A stretch of DNA of 64,000 bases from Microbacterium neungamense. GTDB taxonomy: Bacteria > Actinomycetota > Actinomycetes > Actinomycetales > Microbacteriaceae. Shown piece by piece: positions 40,396 through 49,329 of this stretch; position 1 is the stretch's first letter, and each line of letters begins with the position of its first letter. The notes beneath the pieces were generated by a model. That model was not told the DNA's origin. It made no database searches and saw nothing but the letters and a program-made list of their open reading frames with translations. The stretch spans positions 1,240,001 through 1,304,000 of the forward strand of contig NZ_CP069717.1 in the NCBI RefSeq assembly GCF_024971095.1, read 5' to 3'. A program made the position numbers and the translations under genes.

Positions 40396-41447
40396 TCCCG
40401 CCGGCCGCCGGGCCGACCCTGAGGATCTCGCACCGCCGGTTCCTCGCGAACATCGACGCCGTGCGGATGCGGATCGCCCCGTCCGAGCTGATGCTGGTGA
40501 TGAAGGACGACGCCTACGGCCACGGCCTGGAGTGGGCGGTGGACGCCGCCCGCGGCGACGTGGACCTCTTCGGTGGCTACGACATCCCGACCTCGCTGCG
40601 GATCGCCGCGCGGGCACCCGGCGCGCGCGTGTTCGCCTGGGCCACCTCCGCGCAGCACGAGGTGGAGGAGGCTCTGCACGCCGGGGTCGAGCTCGGCGTG
40701 GGAACCACGGCGTACCTGCGGCGCGTGATCGCCGCGGCCGAACGGCTCGGCCGGCGGGCACGCGTGCACCTGAAGATCGACACCGGACTGCGCCGCAACG
40801 GCATGCGTCCCGAGGAGTGGCCGGAGGCGGTGGCCGAAGCCGCCGCGGCGCAGCGGGCGGGTCTGCTCGACGTGGCCGGGGTGTGGAGCCACCTCGCGGA
40901 GGCCAGCGACGAGGAGGACGACGCCGCGGCCGCCGAGTTCCGCCGCGCGGTCGCCGCCGTGCGCACGGCCGGCGCCCGGCCGGCGGCCCTGCACCTGACG
41001 GCGTCGGCCGCGTCGTGGTGGCGCCCCGAGCTGCGCGGCAGCGTGTGCCGGATCGGCGCGTTCTGCTACGGCATCCGCTCGGCGGACGGACCCGAGATCC
41101 CCGGGGTGCGCCCGATCGCGGCGCTCACGGCGCCCGTGATCGCCGCGGACGGCGACGGCGGCGATGCGGTGATCGGCATCGGCGCGCTGCACGGGCTGCC
41201 CTCGACCCTCGCCGGTGTGCGGATCGCCACTCCGGCAGGTCTGCGGGAACTCACCCGCATCGACGAACTGCGCAGCAGCGTGCGCGGCTGGCCGGGCGCC
41301 GCCCCCGGTCAGGAGGTCCGGCTGTTCGGGCCGGGCGCGCACGGGGAACCGGATGCCACCGCTCTCGCGGAGCGGATCGGCACGGTCGGCGAGGAGATCG
41401 TCACCCGGCTCACACCCGCGGTGGGCCGTGTCGTGACCGCGGCCTGA
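40392..41447 (+). CDS. Alanine-racemase-family protein B: full PLP barrel, C-domain lacks the catalytic Tyr segment
   Basis: A 351-aa protein. The barrel is complete: LMLVMKDDAYGHGL with the PLP lysine Lys38 (Lys41 if started at ATG 40383), HLKIDTGLRRNGM, GVWSHLAEASDE and RIGAFCYGI. The C-domain opens normally (IAALTAPVIAAD) and closes normally (IGTVGEEIVTRLTP), but the SYGxT / GYADG section between them is missing, so no second-base Tyr is present. The start ATG at 40392 overlaps the previous stop as ATGA. With protein A it could form one complete active site. Substrate could be alanine or a diamino acid such as ornithine or lysine. Confidence 0.82.
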   Translation: MIPPAAGPTLRISHRRFLANIDAVRMRIAPSELMLVMKDDAYGHGLEWAVDAARGDVDLFGGYDIPTSLRIAARAPGARVFAWATSAQHEVEEALHAGVELGVGTTAYLRRVIAAAERLGRRARVHLKIDTGLRRNGMRPEEWPEAVAEAAAAQRAGLLDVAGVWSHLAEASDEEDDAAAAEFRRAVAAVRTAGARPAALHLTASAASWWRPELRGSVCRIGAFCYGIRSADGPEIPGVRPIAALTAPVIAADGDGGDAVIGIGALHGLPSTLAGVRIATPAGLRELTRIDELRSSVRGWPGAAPGQEVRLFGPGAHGEPDATALAERIGTVGEEIVTRLTPAVGRVVTAA

Positions 41448-41464
41448 GGGTTCCTCAGGCCGCG
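41438..41464 (+). terminator. Terminator covering the stop codon of the racemase-like operon
   Basis: CGCGGCCTGAGG (41438-41449) pairs perfectly with CCTCAGGCCGCG (41453-41464) around a 3-nt loop. The TGA stop at 41445-41447 is inside the left arm. It also faces the 3' end of the convergent DUF7455 gene. Confidence 0.85.
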
Positions 41465-41473
41465 TCTACACGC

Positions 41474-41680
41474 TCAGGCGGTCTCCTCGAGACGGGCGGT
41501 CTCGTCGTGCCAGCTCGTGGCGATGGCGCGCAGCTTCTCCTCGTACTTGCGTCCGTGGTGGGCGCAGAACAGCAGCTCGGACCCGTTCACCTCGGCGGCG
41601 ATGTAGGCCTGGGCCCCGCAGGAGTCGCACCGGTCCATGGCGGTGAGGCGGTACTCGACCCGCTCGGTCGTAGCGTTCAT
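41474..41680 (-). CDS. DUF7455 small zinc-binding-like protein
   Basis: A 68-aa actinobacterial protein. CDSCGAQAYIAAEV followed by LFCAHHGRKYEEKL gives a C-x2-C ... C-x-HH set that should bind zinc. Homologues sit near the principal sigma factor and topoisomerase genes across actinobacteria (Rv2708c type). GAGGAGG lies 7 nt before the ATG, one of the strongest ribosome sites in the window. Function unknown; the conserved position near sigA suggests a link to transcription, without proof. Confidence 0.88.
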   Translation of the reverse strand: MNATTERVEYRLTAMDRCDSCGAQAYIAAEVNGSELLFCAHHGRKYEEKLRAIATSWHDETARLEETA

Positions 41681-41845
41681 CTCGGTGCCTCCTCGGGTGT
41701 CGGGTGTTCGGAGTGTCACTAAATGAAACCACGCCTCACCGGGGGGCATGCCCGGATCACGGCGTGTTTCGCTCTGCGCGTACGACCGGCCCCCGGGGTT
41801 GCGCCGGCGGGGGAGTGTCGTCCCGACCGGCCGCACCCGCGGGCA

Positions 41846-41851
41846 TAGAAT
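41846..41851 (+). promoter_or_regulatory. -10 element for leaderless parE
   Basis: TAGAAT with an 8-bp gap to the GTG at 41860. The gap (CGATCTCC) contains no ribosome-binding site. Confidence 0.5.
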
Positions 41852-41859
41852 CGATCTCC

Positions 41860-43947
41860 GTGACCGCCGAGTATTCCGCCCATCATCTCCAGGTGCTCGA
41901 AGGCCTCGAGGCGGTCCGCAAGCGACCCGGCATGTACATCGGGTCGAACGGCTCCCCGGGCCTGATGCACTGCCTCTGGGAGATCATCGACAACGCCGTG
42001 GACGAGGCCGTGGCCGGCAACGGCTCCCGCATCGACGTGGTGCTGCACGCCGACGGCAGCGTCGAGGTGCGTGACCGCGGGCGCGGCGTCCCGGTCGACA
42101 TCGAACCGCGCACCGGGCTCTCCGGCGTCGAGGTCGTGTACACCAAGCTGCACGCCGGCGGGAAGTTCGGCGGCGGCTCCTACGCGGCCTCCGGCGGCCT
42201 GCACGGCGTGGGCGCCTCGGTCGTGAACGCCCTCTCCGAGCGGCTCGACGTCGAGGTCGACCGCGGCGGGAAGACCTACGCGATGTCCTTCCACCGCGGC
42301 GAGCCTGGCGTGTTCGCCGACCGCGGCGAGCCGCGCCCCGACGCGCCGTTCACCCCGTTCGAGGAGCGCAGCGAGCTGCGCATCGTCGGCAAGGTCGCCA
42401 AGGGCGTCACCGGCACCCGGGTGCGCTACTGGGCGGACCGGCAGATCTTCACCAAGGACGCCGCGTTCCAGCTCGCGGAGCTGGAGACCCGCGCCCGGCA
42501 GACCGCCTTCCTCGTCCCGGGGCTCGAGATCGTCGTCCGCGACGAGCGCGCCTCGACCGACGGCGCGGCGAACGAGACGTCGTATCACTACGAGGGCGGC
42601 ATCTCCGAGTTCGTCGAGTACCTGGCCACGGATGCCCCGGTCACCGACACCTGGCGTCTGCAGGGCAGCGGAAGCTTCACCGAGACCGTCCCGGTGCTGC
42701 AGCCGGACGGGTCGATGAAGTCCACCGAGGTGGAGCGCGAGTGCACGGTCGACATCGCACTGCGGTGGGGCACCGGCTACGACACCGTGATCCGCTCCTT
42801 CGTCAACATCATCGCCACGCCGAAGGGCGGCACGCACCAGCAGGGCTTCGAGCAGGAGCTGCTGAAGACGCTGCGCGGCCAGGTCGAGCAGAACGCGCGG
42901 CGGCTCAAGGTCGGCAACGACAAGCTCGAGAAGGACGACGTGCTCGCCGGTCTCACCGCCGTGCTCACCGTCTCGCTGCCGGAGCCGCAGTTCGAGGGGC
43001 AGACCAAGGAGGTCCTCGGCACCCCTGCGGTGCGCGCGATCGTCGCGCAGGTGGTGCGCAAGGAGCTCGCGCAGCGGTTCTCGTCGACCAAGCGCGACGA
43101 CAAGAACCAGGTGTCGATGCTGCTGGACAAGGTCGTCGCCGAGATGAAGGCGCGGGTCTCCGCGCGGGCCCACAAGGAGACCCAGCGCCGCAAGAACGCG
43201 CTGGAGTCGTCCTCGCTGCCGGCCAAGCTCGTCGACTGCCGCACGAACGACGTGAGCCAGTCGGAGCTGTTCATCGTCGAGGGCGACTCGGCCCTCGGCA
43301 CCGCCAAGCACGCCCGCAACAGCGAGTTCCAGGCGCTGCTGCCGATCCGCGGCAAGATCCTCAACGTGCAGAAGGCGTCCATCAGTGACATGCTTTCCAA
43401 CGCCGAGTGCGCCTCGATCATCCAGGTGATCGGCGCCGGCTCCGGCCGCTCCTTCGATCTGGACGCCGCCCGCTACGGCAAGATCATCCTGATGAGCGAC
43501 GCCGACGTCGACGGCGCGCACATCCGCACCCTGCTGCTGACCCTGTTCTTCCGGTACATGCGGCCGCTGATCGAGGACGGCCGGGTGTTCGCCGCCGTCC
43601 CGCCGCTGCACCGCGTGATCGTGATGAACCCCGGCTCCAAGCCGAACGAGACGATCTACACCTACTCCGAGCAGGAGCTGCACAGCCTGCTCGCGAAGCT
43701 GCGCAAGCAGGGCCGCCGCTGGCACGAGCCGGTGCAGCGCTACAAGGGTCTCGGCGAGATGGACGCCGAGCAGCTGGCCACCACGACGATGGACCGCAAC
43801 GGCCGCCTGCTGCGCCGGGTGCGGATGGAGGACGCCGAGGCGGCCGGTCGCGTGTTCGAGCTGCTGATGGGCAACGAGGTCGCACCGCGCCGCGAGTTCA
43901 TCGTCGACTCCGCCGACCGCCTCACCCGCGACGCGATCGACGCCTGA
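41860..43947 (+). CDS. parE: DNA topoisomerase IV subunit B
   Basis: A 695-aa GHKL ATPase/TOPRIM subunit that powers decatenation of daughter chromosomes. The ATPase part has EGLEAVRKRPGMYIG, EIIDNAVDEAVAG and GGLHGVGASVVNALS; the TOPRIM part has FIVEGDSALG, LPIRGKILNV and MSDADVDGAHIRT. I call ParE rather than GyrB because the partner lies beside it in convergent orientation and the replication-origin gene set is absent. GTG 41860 starts the conserved TAEYSAHHLQVLEGL. Upstream in-frame codons are unconserved and no ribosome site is present, which fits leaderless expression. The 3' end lies in a 16-bp tandem repeat. Confidence 0.93.
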   Translation: MTAEYSAHHLQVLEGLEAVRKRPGMYIGSNGSPGLMHCLWEIIDNAVDEAVAGNGSRIDVVLHADGSVEVRDRGRGVPVDIEPRTGLSGVEVVYTKLHAGGKFGGGSYAASGGLHGVGASVVNALSERLDVEVDRGGKTYAMSFHRGEPGVFADRGEPRPDAPFTPFEERSELRIVGKVAKGVTGTRVRYWADRQIFTKDAAFQLAELETRARQTAFLVPGLEIVVRDERASTDGAANETSYHYEGGISEFVEYLATDAPVTDTWRLQGSGSFTETVPVLQPDGSMKSTEVERECTVDIALRWGTGYDTVIRSFVNIIATPKGGTHQQGFEQELLKTLRGQVEQNARRLKVGNDKLEKDDVLAGLTAVLTVSLPEPQFEGQTKEVLGTPAVRAIVAQVVRKELAQRFSSTKRDDKNQVSMLLDKVVAEMKARVSARAHKETQRRKNALESSSLPAKLVDCRTNDVSQSELFIVEGDSALGTAKHARNSEFQALLPIRGKILNVQKASISDMLSNAECASIIQVIGAGSGRSFDLDAARYGKIILMSDADVDGAHIRTLLLTLFFRYMRPLIEDGRVFAAVPPLHRVIVMNPGSKPNETIYTYSEQELHSLLAKLRKQGRRWHEPVQRYKGLGEMDAEQLATTTMDRNGRLLRRVRMEDAEAAGRVFELLMGNEVAPRREFIVDSADRLTRDAIDA

Positions 43948-43993
43948 CGCGATCGACGCCTGACGCGATCGACGCCTGAGGCGATCGACGCGG
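43930..43993. repeat. 16-bp tandem repeat across the parE stop codon
   Basis: GACGCGATCGACGCCT is repeated perfectly at 43930, 43946 and 43962, with a fourth copy from 43978 that has two changes. The first copy encodes the last codons of ParE and its TGA begins at 43945; the rest is 3' untranslated. Because 16 is not a multiple of three the copies shift frame. Confidence 0.95.
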
Positions 43994-44035
43994 ACAGGAT
44001 CCCGCCGCGACCGGGCCGGCTCGCCGCCCTGCGGG

Positions 44036-46486
44036 TCAGAACGTCGCCGGGATGCCCCGTCCCACCGATCCGATCACGGCGTCCAGCGGCTGACCGGACG
44101 CGTCTCGCTTGGCCCCCGCCTCGGGGAGCGTGCGGGCCGCGCCGTCGGGTCCGACCGCGAGCGCGGGCTCCGGTCCGGCCCAGGCCAGGCGCAGCCGGTC
44201 CTCGCCCTTCAGGAAGGCGTGCGCGCGGACGCCGCCGGTCGCCCGGCCCTTGCCGGGGAACTCGTCGAACCGCGACACCTTGGCGCGTCCGGCATCCGTC
44301 CCCGCGATCACGCCCTCGGCCCCGGACACCGTCACGACGACGGCCTCGTCGGGGGCGGTGACCGCCGAGAAGGCGACCACCTCGGCCGAGGCGCCCAGCT
44401 TTATGCCGGCCATGCCGCCCGCGGGCGCGCCCTGCGGCCGCACGGCGGATGCCGCGAAGTGCAGCAGCTGGGCATCCGACGAGATGAACACCAGCTCGGC
44501 GTCGTCGGGCGCGGAGGCGGCGCCGACCACGCTGTCACCGGGCTTGAGGCCGATGATCTCCAGCTCGGGTCGGGGCGGCAGCGCCGACGGCACGATGCGC
44601 TTGACGACGCCGTCCTTCGTGCCCAGGGCGACCGGGGTGTCGTCGTCGAAGCGGATCAGAGCGAGGATGCGCTCGCTCTTGTCGAGCAGGCCGATGTAGT
44701 CGCGCAGCGCCACCCCGGCGGAGAGGTGGATGGATGCCGGGGGCACCGACGGCAGATCGACGGGGGAGAAGCGCATCACACGGCCGGCCGAGGTGATCGC
44801 CCCGATCTCGGTGCGCGTCGTCGTGCTCAGGGTCGCCAGGATGGCGTCGTGCTTGCTGCGGCGGGCCGGGGGGACGATGCCCTGGCCGTCGGCGAGATCG
44901 ACCCGCACCGCGCGCCCGGTGGTGGAGAGCACCACCACGGTGGGCGCGTCCGCGATCTGCAGGTCCGCGGCGCCCTTCGCGCTGCGCGGCTTCGGCGGGG
45001 CGGCGTTCAGCAGCATCGTCCGGCGCGGGGTGCCGTAGGCCTCCGCCGCCGCGTCCAGCTCCTTCGCGACCTGGGCGCGCAGCAGCACGTCGCTGGCCAG
45101 CAGATCCTTCAGCTCGGCGATCTCGGCCTGCAGCCGGTCGCGCTCGGCCTCGAGCTCGATCCGGGAGAACTTCGTCAGCCGGCGCAGCCGCAGCTCGAGG
45201 ATGTACTCGGCCTGCGGGTCGCTGAGGTCGAACACGTCCCGCAGCCGCGCGCGCGCCTGATCGGAGTCGTCCGAGGTGCGGATCACCTGGATGACCTCGT
45301 CGATGTCCAGGATCGCGATGAGCAGACCCTCGACGAGGTGCAGACGCTCCTCGCGCCGCGCGAGGCGGAATCGGCTGCGCCGCGTGATCACCTCGAGGCG
45401 GTGCTGCACGTAGACCGAGAGCAGCTCCTTGAGGCCGAGGGTGCGCGGCTGGCCGTCGACGAGGGCGACGTTGTTGATGCTGAAGGAGTCCTCCAGCGGG
45501 GTGAGCCGGTACAGCTGCTCCAGCACCGCGTGCGGGTCGAAGCCCGTCTTGATGCCGATCTGGATGCGCAGCCCGTGGTTGCGGTCGGTCAGGTCGGTGA
45601 CGTCGCTGATGCCCTGCAGCTTCTTCGACTGCACGGCGTCGCGGATCTTCTCGATCAGGCGCTCCGGGCCGACCATGTAGGGCAGCTCGGTGACCACGAT
45701 CCCGGTCTTGCGCGGCCCGAGCGGCTCGACCGACACCTTGCCGCGCACCTTGAACGCGCCCCGGCCGGTGGCGTACGCCTCGCGCACCCCGTCCAGGCCC
45801 ATCACGATCCCGCCGGAGGGGAAGTCGGGGCCCGGGACGAACTCCATCAGCTCCTCGGTGGTCGCGTCCGGGTTCTCCAGCAGGTGCGTGGCGGCGGCGA
45901 CCACCTCGATGAGGTTGTGCGGCGCCATGTTCGTCGCCATGCCGACCGCGATGCCGCTCGTGCCGTTGACCAGCAGGTTCGGGAAGGCTGCCGGCAGCAC
46001 GGCCGGCTGCTGGAACTGGCCGTCGTAGTTCGGGATGAAGTCGACGACGTCCTCGTCCAGGCCCTCCGTCATCGCGAGGGCCGGGGCCGCCAGGCGCGCC
46101 TCCGTGTACCGCGAGGCGGCCGGACCGTCGTCCAGGGAGCCGAAGTTGCCGTGGCCGTCCACGAGCGCCACGCGCAGCGAGAAGGGCTGGGCGAGGCGGA
46201 CCAGCGCGTCGTAGATGGGAGCATCGCCGTGCGGATGCAGCTTTCCCATCACCTCGCCGACGACGCGGGCGCTCTTCACGTGGCCGCGATCGGGGCGCAG
46301 CCCCATCTCCGCCATCTGGTACAGGATGCGCCGCTGCACCGGCTTGAGCCCGTCGCGCGCATCCGGCAGCGCGCGGGAGTAGATCACCGAGTACGCGTAC
46401 TCGAGGAACGATCCCTGCATCTCCTGGGACAGATCGATGTCCTGGATGCGCTCCTGGACGGGCTCGGACGGCTGCGTGCGCGGCAT
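44036..46486 (-). CDS. parC: DNA topoisomerase IV subunit A
   Basis: An 816-aa type IIA cleavage subunit. The catalytic tyrosine is Tyr127 in [10 protein letters not shown]. The quinolone pocket reads [19 protein letters not shown], with Ala89 where E. coli GyrA has Ser83; a natural Ala there is also seen in mycobacterial GyrA. The C-terminal third has beta-pinwheel blades ([40 protein letters not shown]), but I see no GyrA box, which favours topoisomerase IV over gyrase. CAGGA lies before the ATG. It is convergent with parE over about 90 bp. Confidence 0.92.
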   Translation of the reverse strand: MPRTQPSEPVQERIQDIDLSQEMQGSFLEYAYSVIYSRALPDARDGLKPVQRRILYQMAEMGLRPDRGHVKSARVVGEVMGKLHPHGDAPIYDALVRLAQPFSLRVALVDGHGNFGSLDDGPAASRYTEARLAAPALAMTEGLDEDVVDFIPNYDGQFQQPAVLPAAFPNLLVNGTSGIAVGMATNMAPHNLIEVVAAATHLLENPDATTEELMEFVPGPDFPSGGIVMGLDGVREAYATGRGAFKVRGKVSVEPLGPRKTGIVVTELPYMVGPERLIEKIRDAVQSKKLQGISDVTDLTDRNHGLRIQIGIKTGFDPHAVLEQLYRLTPLEDSFSINNVALVDGQPRTLGLKELLSVYVQHRLEVITRRSRFRLARREERLHLVEGLLIAILDIDEVIQVIRTSDDSDQARARLRDVFDLSDPQAEYILELRLRRLTKFSRIELEAERDRLQAEIAELKDLLASDVLLRAQVAKELDAAAEAYGTPRRTMLLNAAPPKPRSAKGAADLQIADAPTVVVLSTTGRAVRVDLADGQGIVPPARRSKHDAILATLSTTTRTEIGAITSAGRVMRFSPVDLPSVPPASIHLSAGVALRDYIGLLDKSERILALIRFDDDTPVALGTKDGVVKRIVPSALPPRPELEIIGLKPGDSVVGAASAPDDAELVFISSDAQLLHFAASAVRPQGAPAGGMAGIKLGASAEVVAFSAVTAPDEAVVVTVSGAEGVIAGTDAGRAKVSRFDEFPGKGRATGGVRAHAFLKGEDRLRLAWAGPEPALAVGPDGAARTLPEAGAKRDASGQPLDAVIGSVGRGIPATF

Positions 46487-46570
46487 GGACTTCCTGCGGG
46501 GCTGTCGGTGCGGACTCGCGTCGCCGCGGTGGGGGCGACGCGTCGGGATGCCTGTGAAAGACTGGCCCGG

Positions 46571-47698
46571 ATGTCTCTCATGCTACCGTCCAGCCCCGCC
46601 GCGACGCGGAACATCGCCGGGGTGGCGCCGGAGCTGCTGCGTGCGCTGCGCGGCGAGGCGGAGAGCCTCCCGGCGGTGCGCTCGGCGGTCCTCGTTGTCG
46701 TCGACGGGCTGGGGGCTCTGCCACTGCGGGCGCACGCGGGGCACGCCCGCCACCTCACCGCCGGCATGTCCAAGCGCGATGTCGCCGCAGCGGTGTTCCC
46801 CACCACCACCGCCGCCGCGCTCACCAGCATCCTCACCGGCGCGGCGCCCGGCGAGCACGGGCTCGTCGGCTACCGCGTGCGCGACCCCCGCCGCGACGTC
46901 CTGGTGAACCAGCTCAGCGACTGGGAGGACGCCGGCATCGATCCGTTCGCCTGGCAGCCGGTCCCCACCGTGTTCGAACGGGCCGTCGCCGCCGGGCACC
47001 AGGCGTTCGCGGTCGGGATCCCCGCCTACGCCACCAGCGGATTCACCCGGGCCACGCTGCGCGGGGCGTCGTTCGTGCCGGAGAAGAAGCCGGCCGACCG
47101 GGTGGCCGCGGCCTGGGAGCTTGCCGCCGCGCATCCGGGCGCCCTCGTGTACTGCTACCTGCCCGAGGTCGACAAGGCCGGGCACAAGCACGGCATCGCC
47201 TCCGCGGAGTGGGTGCGCGCGCTCGAGGACGTCGACGCCGCACTCGGGCTGCGGATGCCGGACGGCGTCGGCGTCGCGATCACCGCGGACCACGGCATGA
47301 TCGACGTCCCCGCGCACCGGCAGCTCGTCCTCGAGGACGGGGAGGGCTGGCACGACGGGGTGCGGCACATCGGCGGGGAGCCGCGGATGCTGCACGTGTA
47401 CCTGGAGCCGGAGGCGGATGCCGCCGCGGTCGCCCTGCGCTGGCGTTCCGGCCTGGAGGGCGCCGCCGACGTGGTCACCCGTGACGAGGCCGTGCGCGCG
47501 GGCCTGTTCGGCGCCGTGGTCAGCGCCGCCGCGGTCGAGCGCCTGGGCGATCTCCTCGTCGTCGCCCGCGGCAACCGGGCCCTGTACGACGGCGCCGACG
47601 CGGATCAGCGCGGGCGCAACATGGTCGGGCAGCACGGCGGGCTGACCGACGAGGAGTGGCGGGTTCCGCTGCTGCTGCGCGGCGCGTTCGAGGGCTGA
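46571..47698 (+). CDS. Alkaline-phosphatase-superfamily phosphodiesterase / nucleotide pyrophosphatase
   Basis: A 375-aa enzyme. The AP-fold metal ligands are [11 protein letters not shown] (Asp45), the nucleophile loop [15 protein letters not shown] (Thr78-80), [15 protein letters not shown] and GQHGGLT. This is the NPP/phosphodiesterase layout, with Thr rather than Ser as nucleophile. It has no signal peptide, so it is probably cytoplasmic; the substrate could be nucleotide pyrophosphates or phosphodiesters. In actinobacteria it commonly sits between topoisomerase IV and sepH, as here. The start is ATG 46571 or ATG 46580; no ribosome site is clear. Confidence 0.9.
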   Translation: MSLMLPSSPAATRNIAGVAPELLRALRGEAESLPAVRSAVLVVVDGLGALPLRAHAGHARHLTAGMSKRDVAAAVFPTTTAAALTSILTGAAPGEHGLVGYRVRDPRRDVLVNQLSDWEDAGIDPFAWQPVPTVFERAVAAGHQAFAVGIPAYATSGFTRATLRGASFVPEKKPADRVAAAWELAAAHPGALVYCYLPEVDKAGHKHGIASAEWVRALEDVDAALGLRMPDGVGVAITADHGMIDVPAHRQLVLEDGEGWHDGVRHIGGEPRMLHVYLEPEADAAAVALRWRSGLEGAADVVTRDEAVRAGLFGAVVSAAAVERLGDLLVVARGNRALYDGADADQRGRNMVGQHGGLTDEEWRVPLLLRGAFEG

Positions 47699-47725
47699 GC
47701 GGCGAAGCGCTCGGGTTACGCCGCT
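47698..47725. terminator. Weak hairpin between the phosphodiesterase and sepH
   Basis: AGCGGCG (47698-47704) pairs with CGCCGCT (47719-47725). A 7-bp stem with a 14-nt loop; the only hairpin in the convergent gap. Confidence 0.35.
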
Positions 47726-47743
47726 GTACTCACTCGCCGGCAC

Positions 47744-48769
47744 TCACTCATCGGAGCGGGCGCCGAACACGATCTCGTCCCACGACGGCATCGCGTTCCG
47801 GCGGCGCCGGCGGCCCCCGCTCTCGGCGGGCTCGGGCTGCGGGCGCGGTTCCTCGCGCTCGGCGTCGGGGGCGTCGAAGAGCGCGATCGGGGTGGGCTCG
47901 GTGGTGCGGGCGCCGTCCTCTTCCTCGGCCAGCACCGGCGCCGGCTCGCGCTGACCGCGGCGGCGGCGCAGCGCCTCCAGCAGATCGGCCGTCTCCGCGC
48001 TGGTGGTGGACTGCTCCGGGGCGCGGCGGGCGGCGGCCTCGTGCGCGGCGGTGCTGGGCCGTTCCGGGGCGGACGGGTCGCCGGCATCCGGCTCGGGGGT
48101 GGGCACCAGGCGGGGGCCGAACGCGCCCGAGTCGAACCGGCTGTCGTCCTTGTACGGCGAGACCCGCTCGGTCTCCAGCGCGCGCAGGCGCGGGATGAGG
48201 CCGTCCGGCAGCGAGCCCTGCCGCGACAGCTGCGTGGCGTCTGCGTTCAGCGGTGCGAGTGCGCTGCGGCGCGGGTCGAAGCTCCAGCGCGCGTCGTGGG
48301 CGACCTCGTTCGCGGTGAACTCGAGCTTGACGGTCCAGCCGGACTCGTCCTTCCAGCTCGCCCAGCGCTCGTCCGTGGCGTCCAGATCGGCGAGCTTGGC
48401 GCGGATCGCGGTGCCGAAGGTCGGCTGCGCGTCGGGCTCGACCTCGCTGCCGATGAGCACGGGCACCGCCAGCGCCTGATCGATGATGTGCTCGCGCTCG
48501 GCCAGCACCGGGCCCTCGAAGCGCTCCACGTCCTGCAGGCTGACGCCCAGCAGCTCGGAGACCTCGGCCGCGGACAGCCCGGCGCGGATCTGCGCCTGAA
48601 TCTCGCGGGGGCTCGCCGCCAGGCGCGCCGGGGCGGGATCCGCCTCACGCGTCGCACGACGGATCTCGCGGTGCAGCACGTCGTCGATGGGGAGCGCGAA
48701 GCGCTGCCCGGACTCGGTCGCGAGGACGAGGACTCCCGCTTCTGTTCCGACGATGGTGACGTTTTCCAT
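47744..48769 (-). CDS. sepH: Septation protein SepH (DUF3071)
   Basis: A 341-aa cell-division regulator. In Streptomyces and Mycobacterium SepH binds FtsZ and stimulates its assembly. The N-terminal domain contains the helix-turn-helix-like REIQAQIRAGLSAAEVSELL (about residues 54-73) and the conserved WTVKLEFTANEVAHDARWSF. It is followed by a long disordered acidic Pro/Glu linker and the C-terminal signature RNAMPSWDEIVFGA, which is diagnostic for the family. AGAGGGG lies before the ATG. It is divergent from DUF4193. Confidence 0.95.
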   Translation of the reverse strand: MENVTIVGTEAGVLVLATESGQRFALPIDDVLHREIRRATREADPAPARLAASPREIQAQIRAGLSAAEVSELLGVSLQDVERFEGPVLAEREHIIDQALAVPVLIGSEVEPDAQPTFGTAIRAKLADLDATDERWASWKDESGWTVKLEFTANEVAHDARWSFDPRRSALAPLNADATQLSRQGSLPDGLIPRLRALETERVSPYKDDSRFDSGAFGPRLVPTPEPDAGDPSAPERPSTAAHEAAARRAPEQSTTSAETADLLEALRRRRGQREPAPVLAEEEDGARTTEPTPIALFDAPDAEREEPRPQPEPAESGGRRRRRNAMPSWDEIVFGARSDE

Positions 48770-48872
48770 GCTGATGCCCCTCTGGTGGGTGTGGGTTCAT
48801 GCTGTCACGGAGGATGGGGCAAACCCGGGAATAGCGCGGGCGTGCCGTGAGTTTGTCCTGGCGCATGACCGG

Positions 48873-48905
48873 GCATTTGCGAAATGCTCTGACGTCATGC
48901 AAACT
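48873..48905 (+). promoter_or_regulatory. DUF4193 promoter candidate with a palindrome over the -35
   Basis: TTGCGA (48877-48882), a 17-bp spacer and CAAACT (48900-48905). GCATTTGCGAAATGC (48873-48887), with perfect 6-bp arms around GCG, covers the -35. The regulator is unknown. The rest of the 205-bp divergent region shows no other clear signal. Confidence 0.5.
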
Positions 48906-48974
48906 ATGGCCGCCGCTCACCCGATCCGGCGTTCCCCGCAAACCACTCGAACCACGGAAGTGGAGACTGACCGC

Positions 48975-49268
48975 ATGGCAACCGACTACGACGCGCCCCG
49001 CAAGAGCGAAGACGACTCCGAGTCGATCGAAGCCCTCAAGGAGCGTGTGCCGGACGCCCGGTCCGGCTCCGGGGACGTCGAAGACTCGGACAACCCGACG
49101 GGCTTCGAGCTCCCGGGGGCGGACCTGTCCGACGTGGAGCTCGACGTCGTCGTGCTGCCCGCCCAGCAGGACGAGTTCACCTGCATGAACTGCTTCCTGG
49201 TGAAGCACCGTTCGCAGCTGGACCACGAGGACGCGAACGGCCCCATCTGCAAGGAGTGCGCGGCCTGA
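48975..49268 (+). CDS. DUF4193 domain-containing protein
   Basis: A 97-aa acidic actinobacterial protein. The C-terminus has FTCMNCFLVKHRSQL and ICKECAA, two CxxC pairs that should bind zinc. The N-terminal half is Asp/Glu/Ser-rich. Homologues lie beside sepH/dut in most actinobacteria. Function unknown. ATG 48975 has GGAG 9 nt upstream. Followed by a strong terminator. Confidence 0.93.
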   Translation: MATDYDAPRKSEDDSESIEALKERVPDARSGSGDVEDSDNPTGFELPGADLSDVELDVVVLPAQQDEFTCMNCFLVKHRSQLDHEDANGPICKECAA

Positions 49269-49283
49269 CGTCGCCGCGAACCC

Positions 49284-49315
49284 GCGCGCCCCGAGCCGGA
49301 AGGCCCGGGGCGCGC
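49284..49315. terminator. Bidirectional terminator between DUF4193 and DUF3093
   Basis: GCGCGCCCCG (49284-49293) pairs with CGGGGCGCGC (49306-49315); GCC / GGC pairs extend the stem inward. Confidence 0.85.
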
Positions 49316-49329
49316 TGTCGTCTGCCGGG

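Noticed and set aside
43948..43979. Extension of ParE through the tandem repeats
   Set aside because: The TGA at 43945-43947 is in frame and the following copies shift frame; no homologous extension is known.
41860..46486. Naming the pair gyrB/gyrA
   Set aside because: The subunit A tail shows no GyrA box, the genes converge, and recF/dnaN/dnaA neighbours are absent. Topoisomerase IV fits better, though a genome check for gyrase would settle it.
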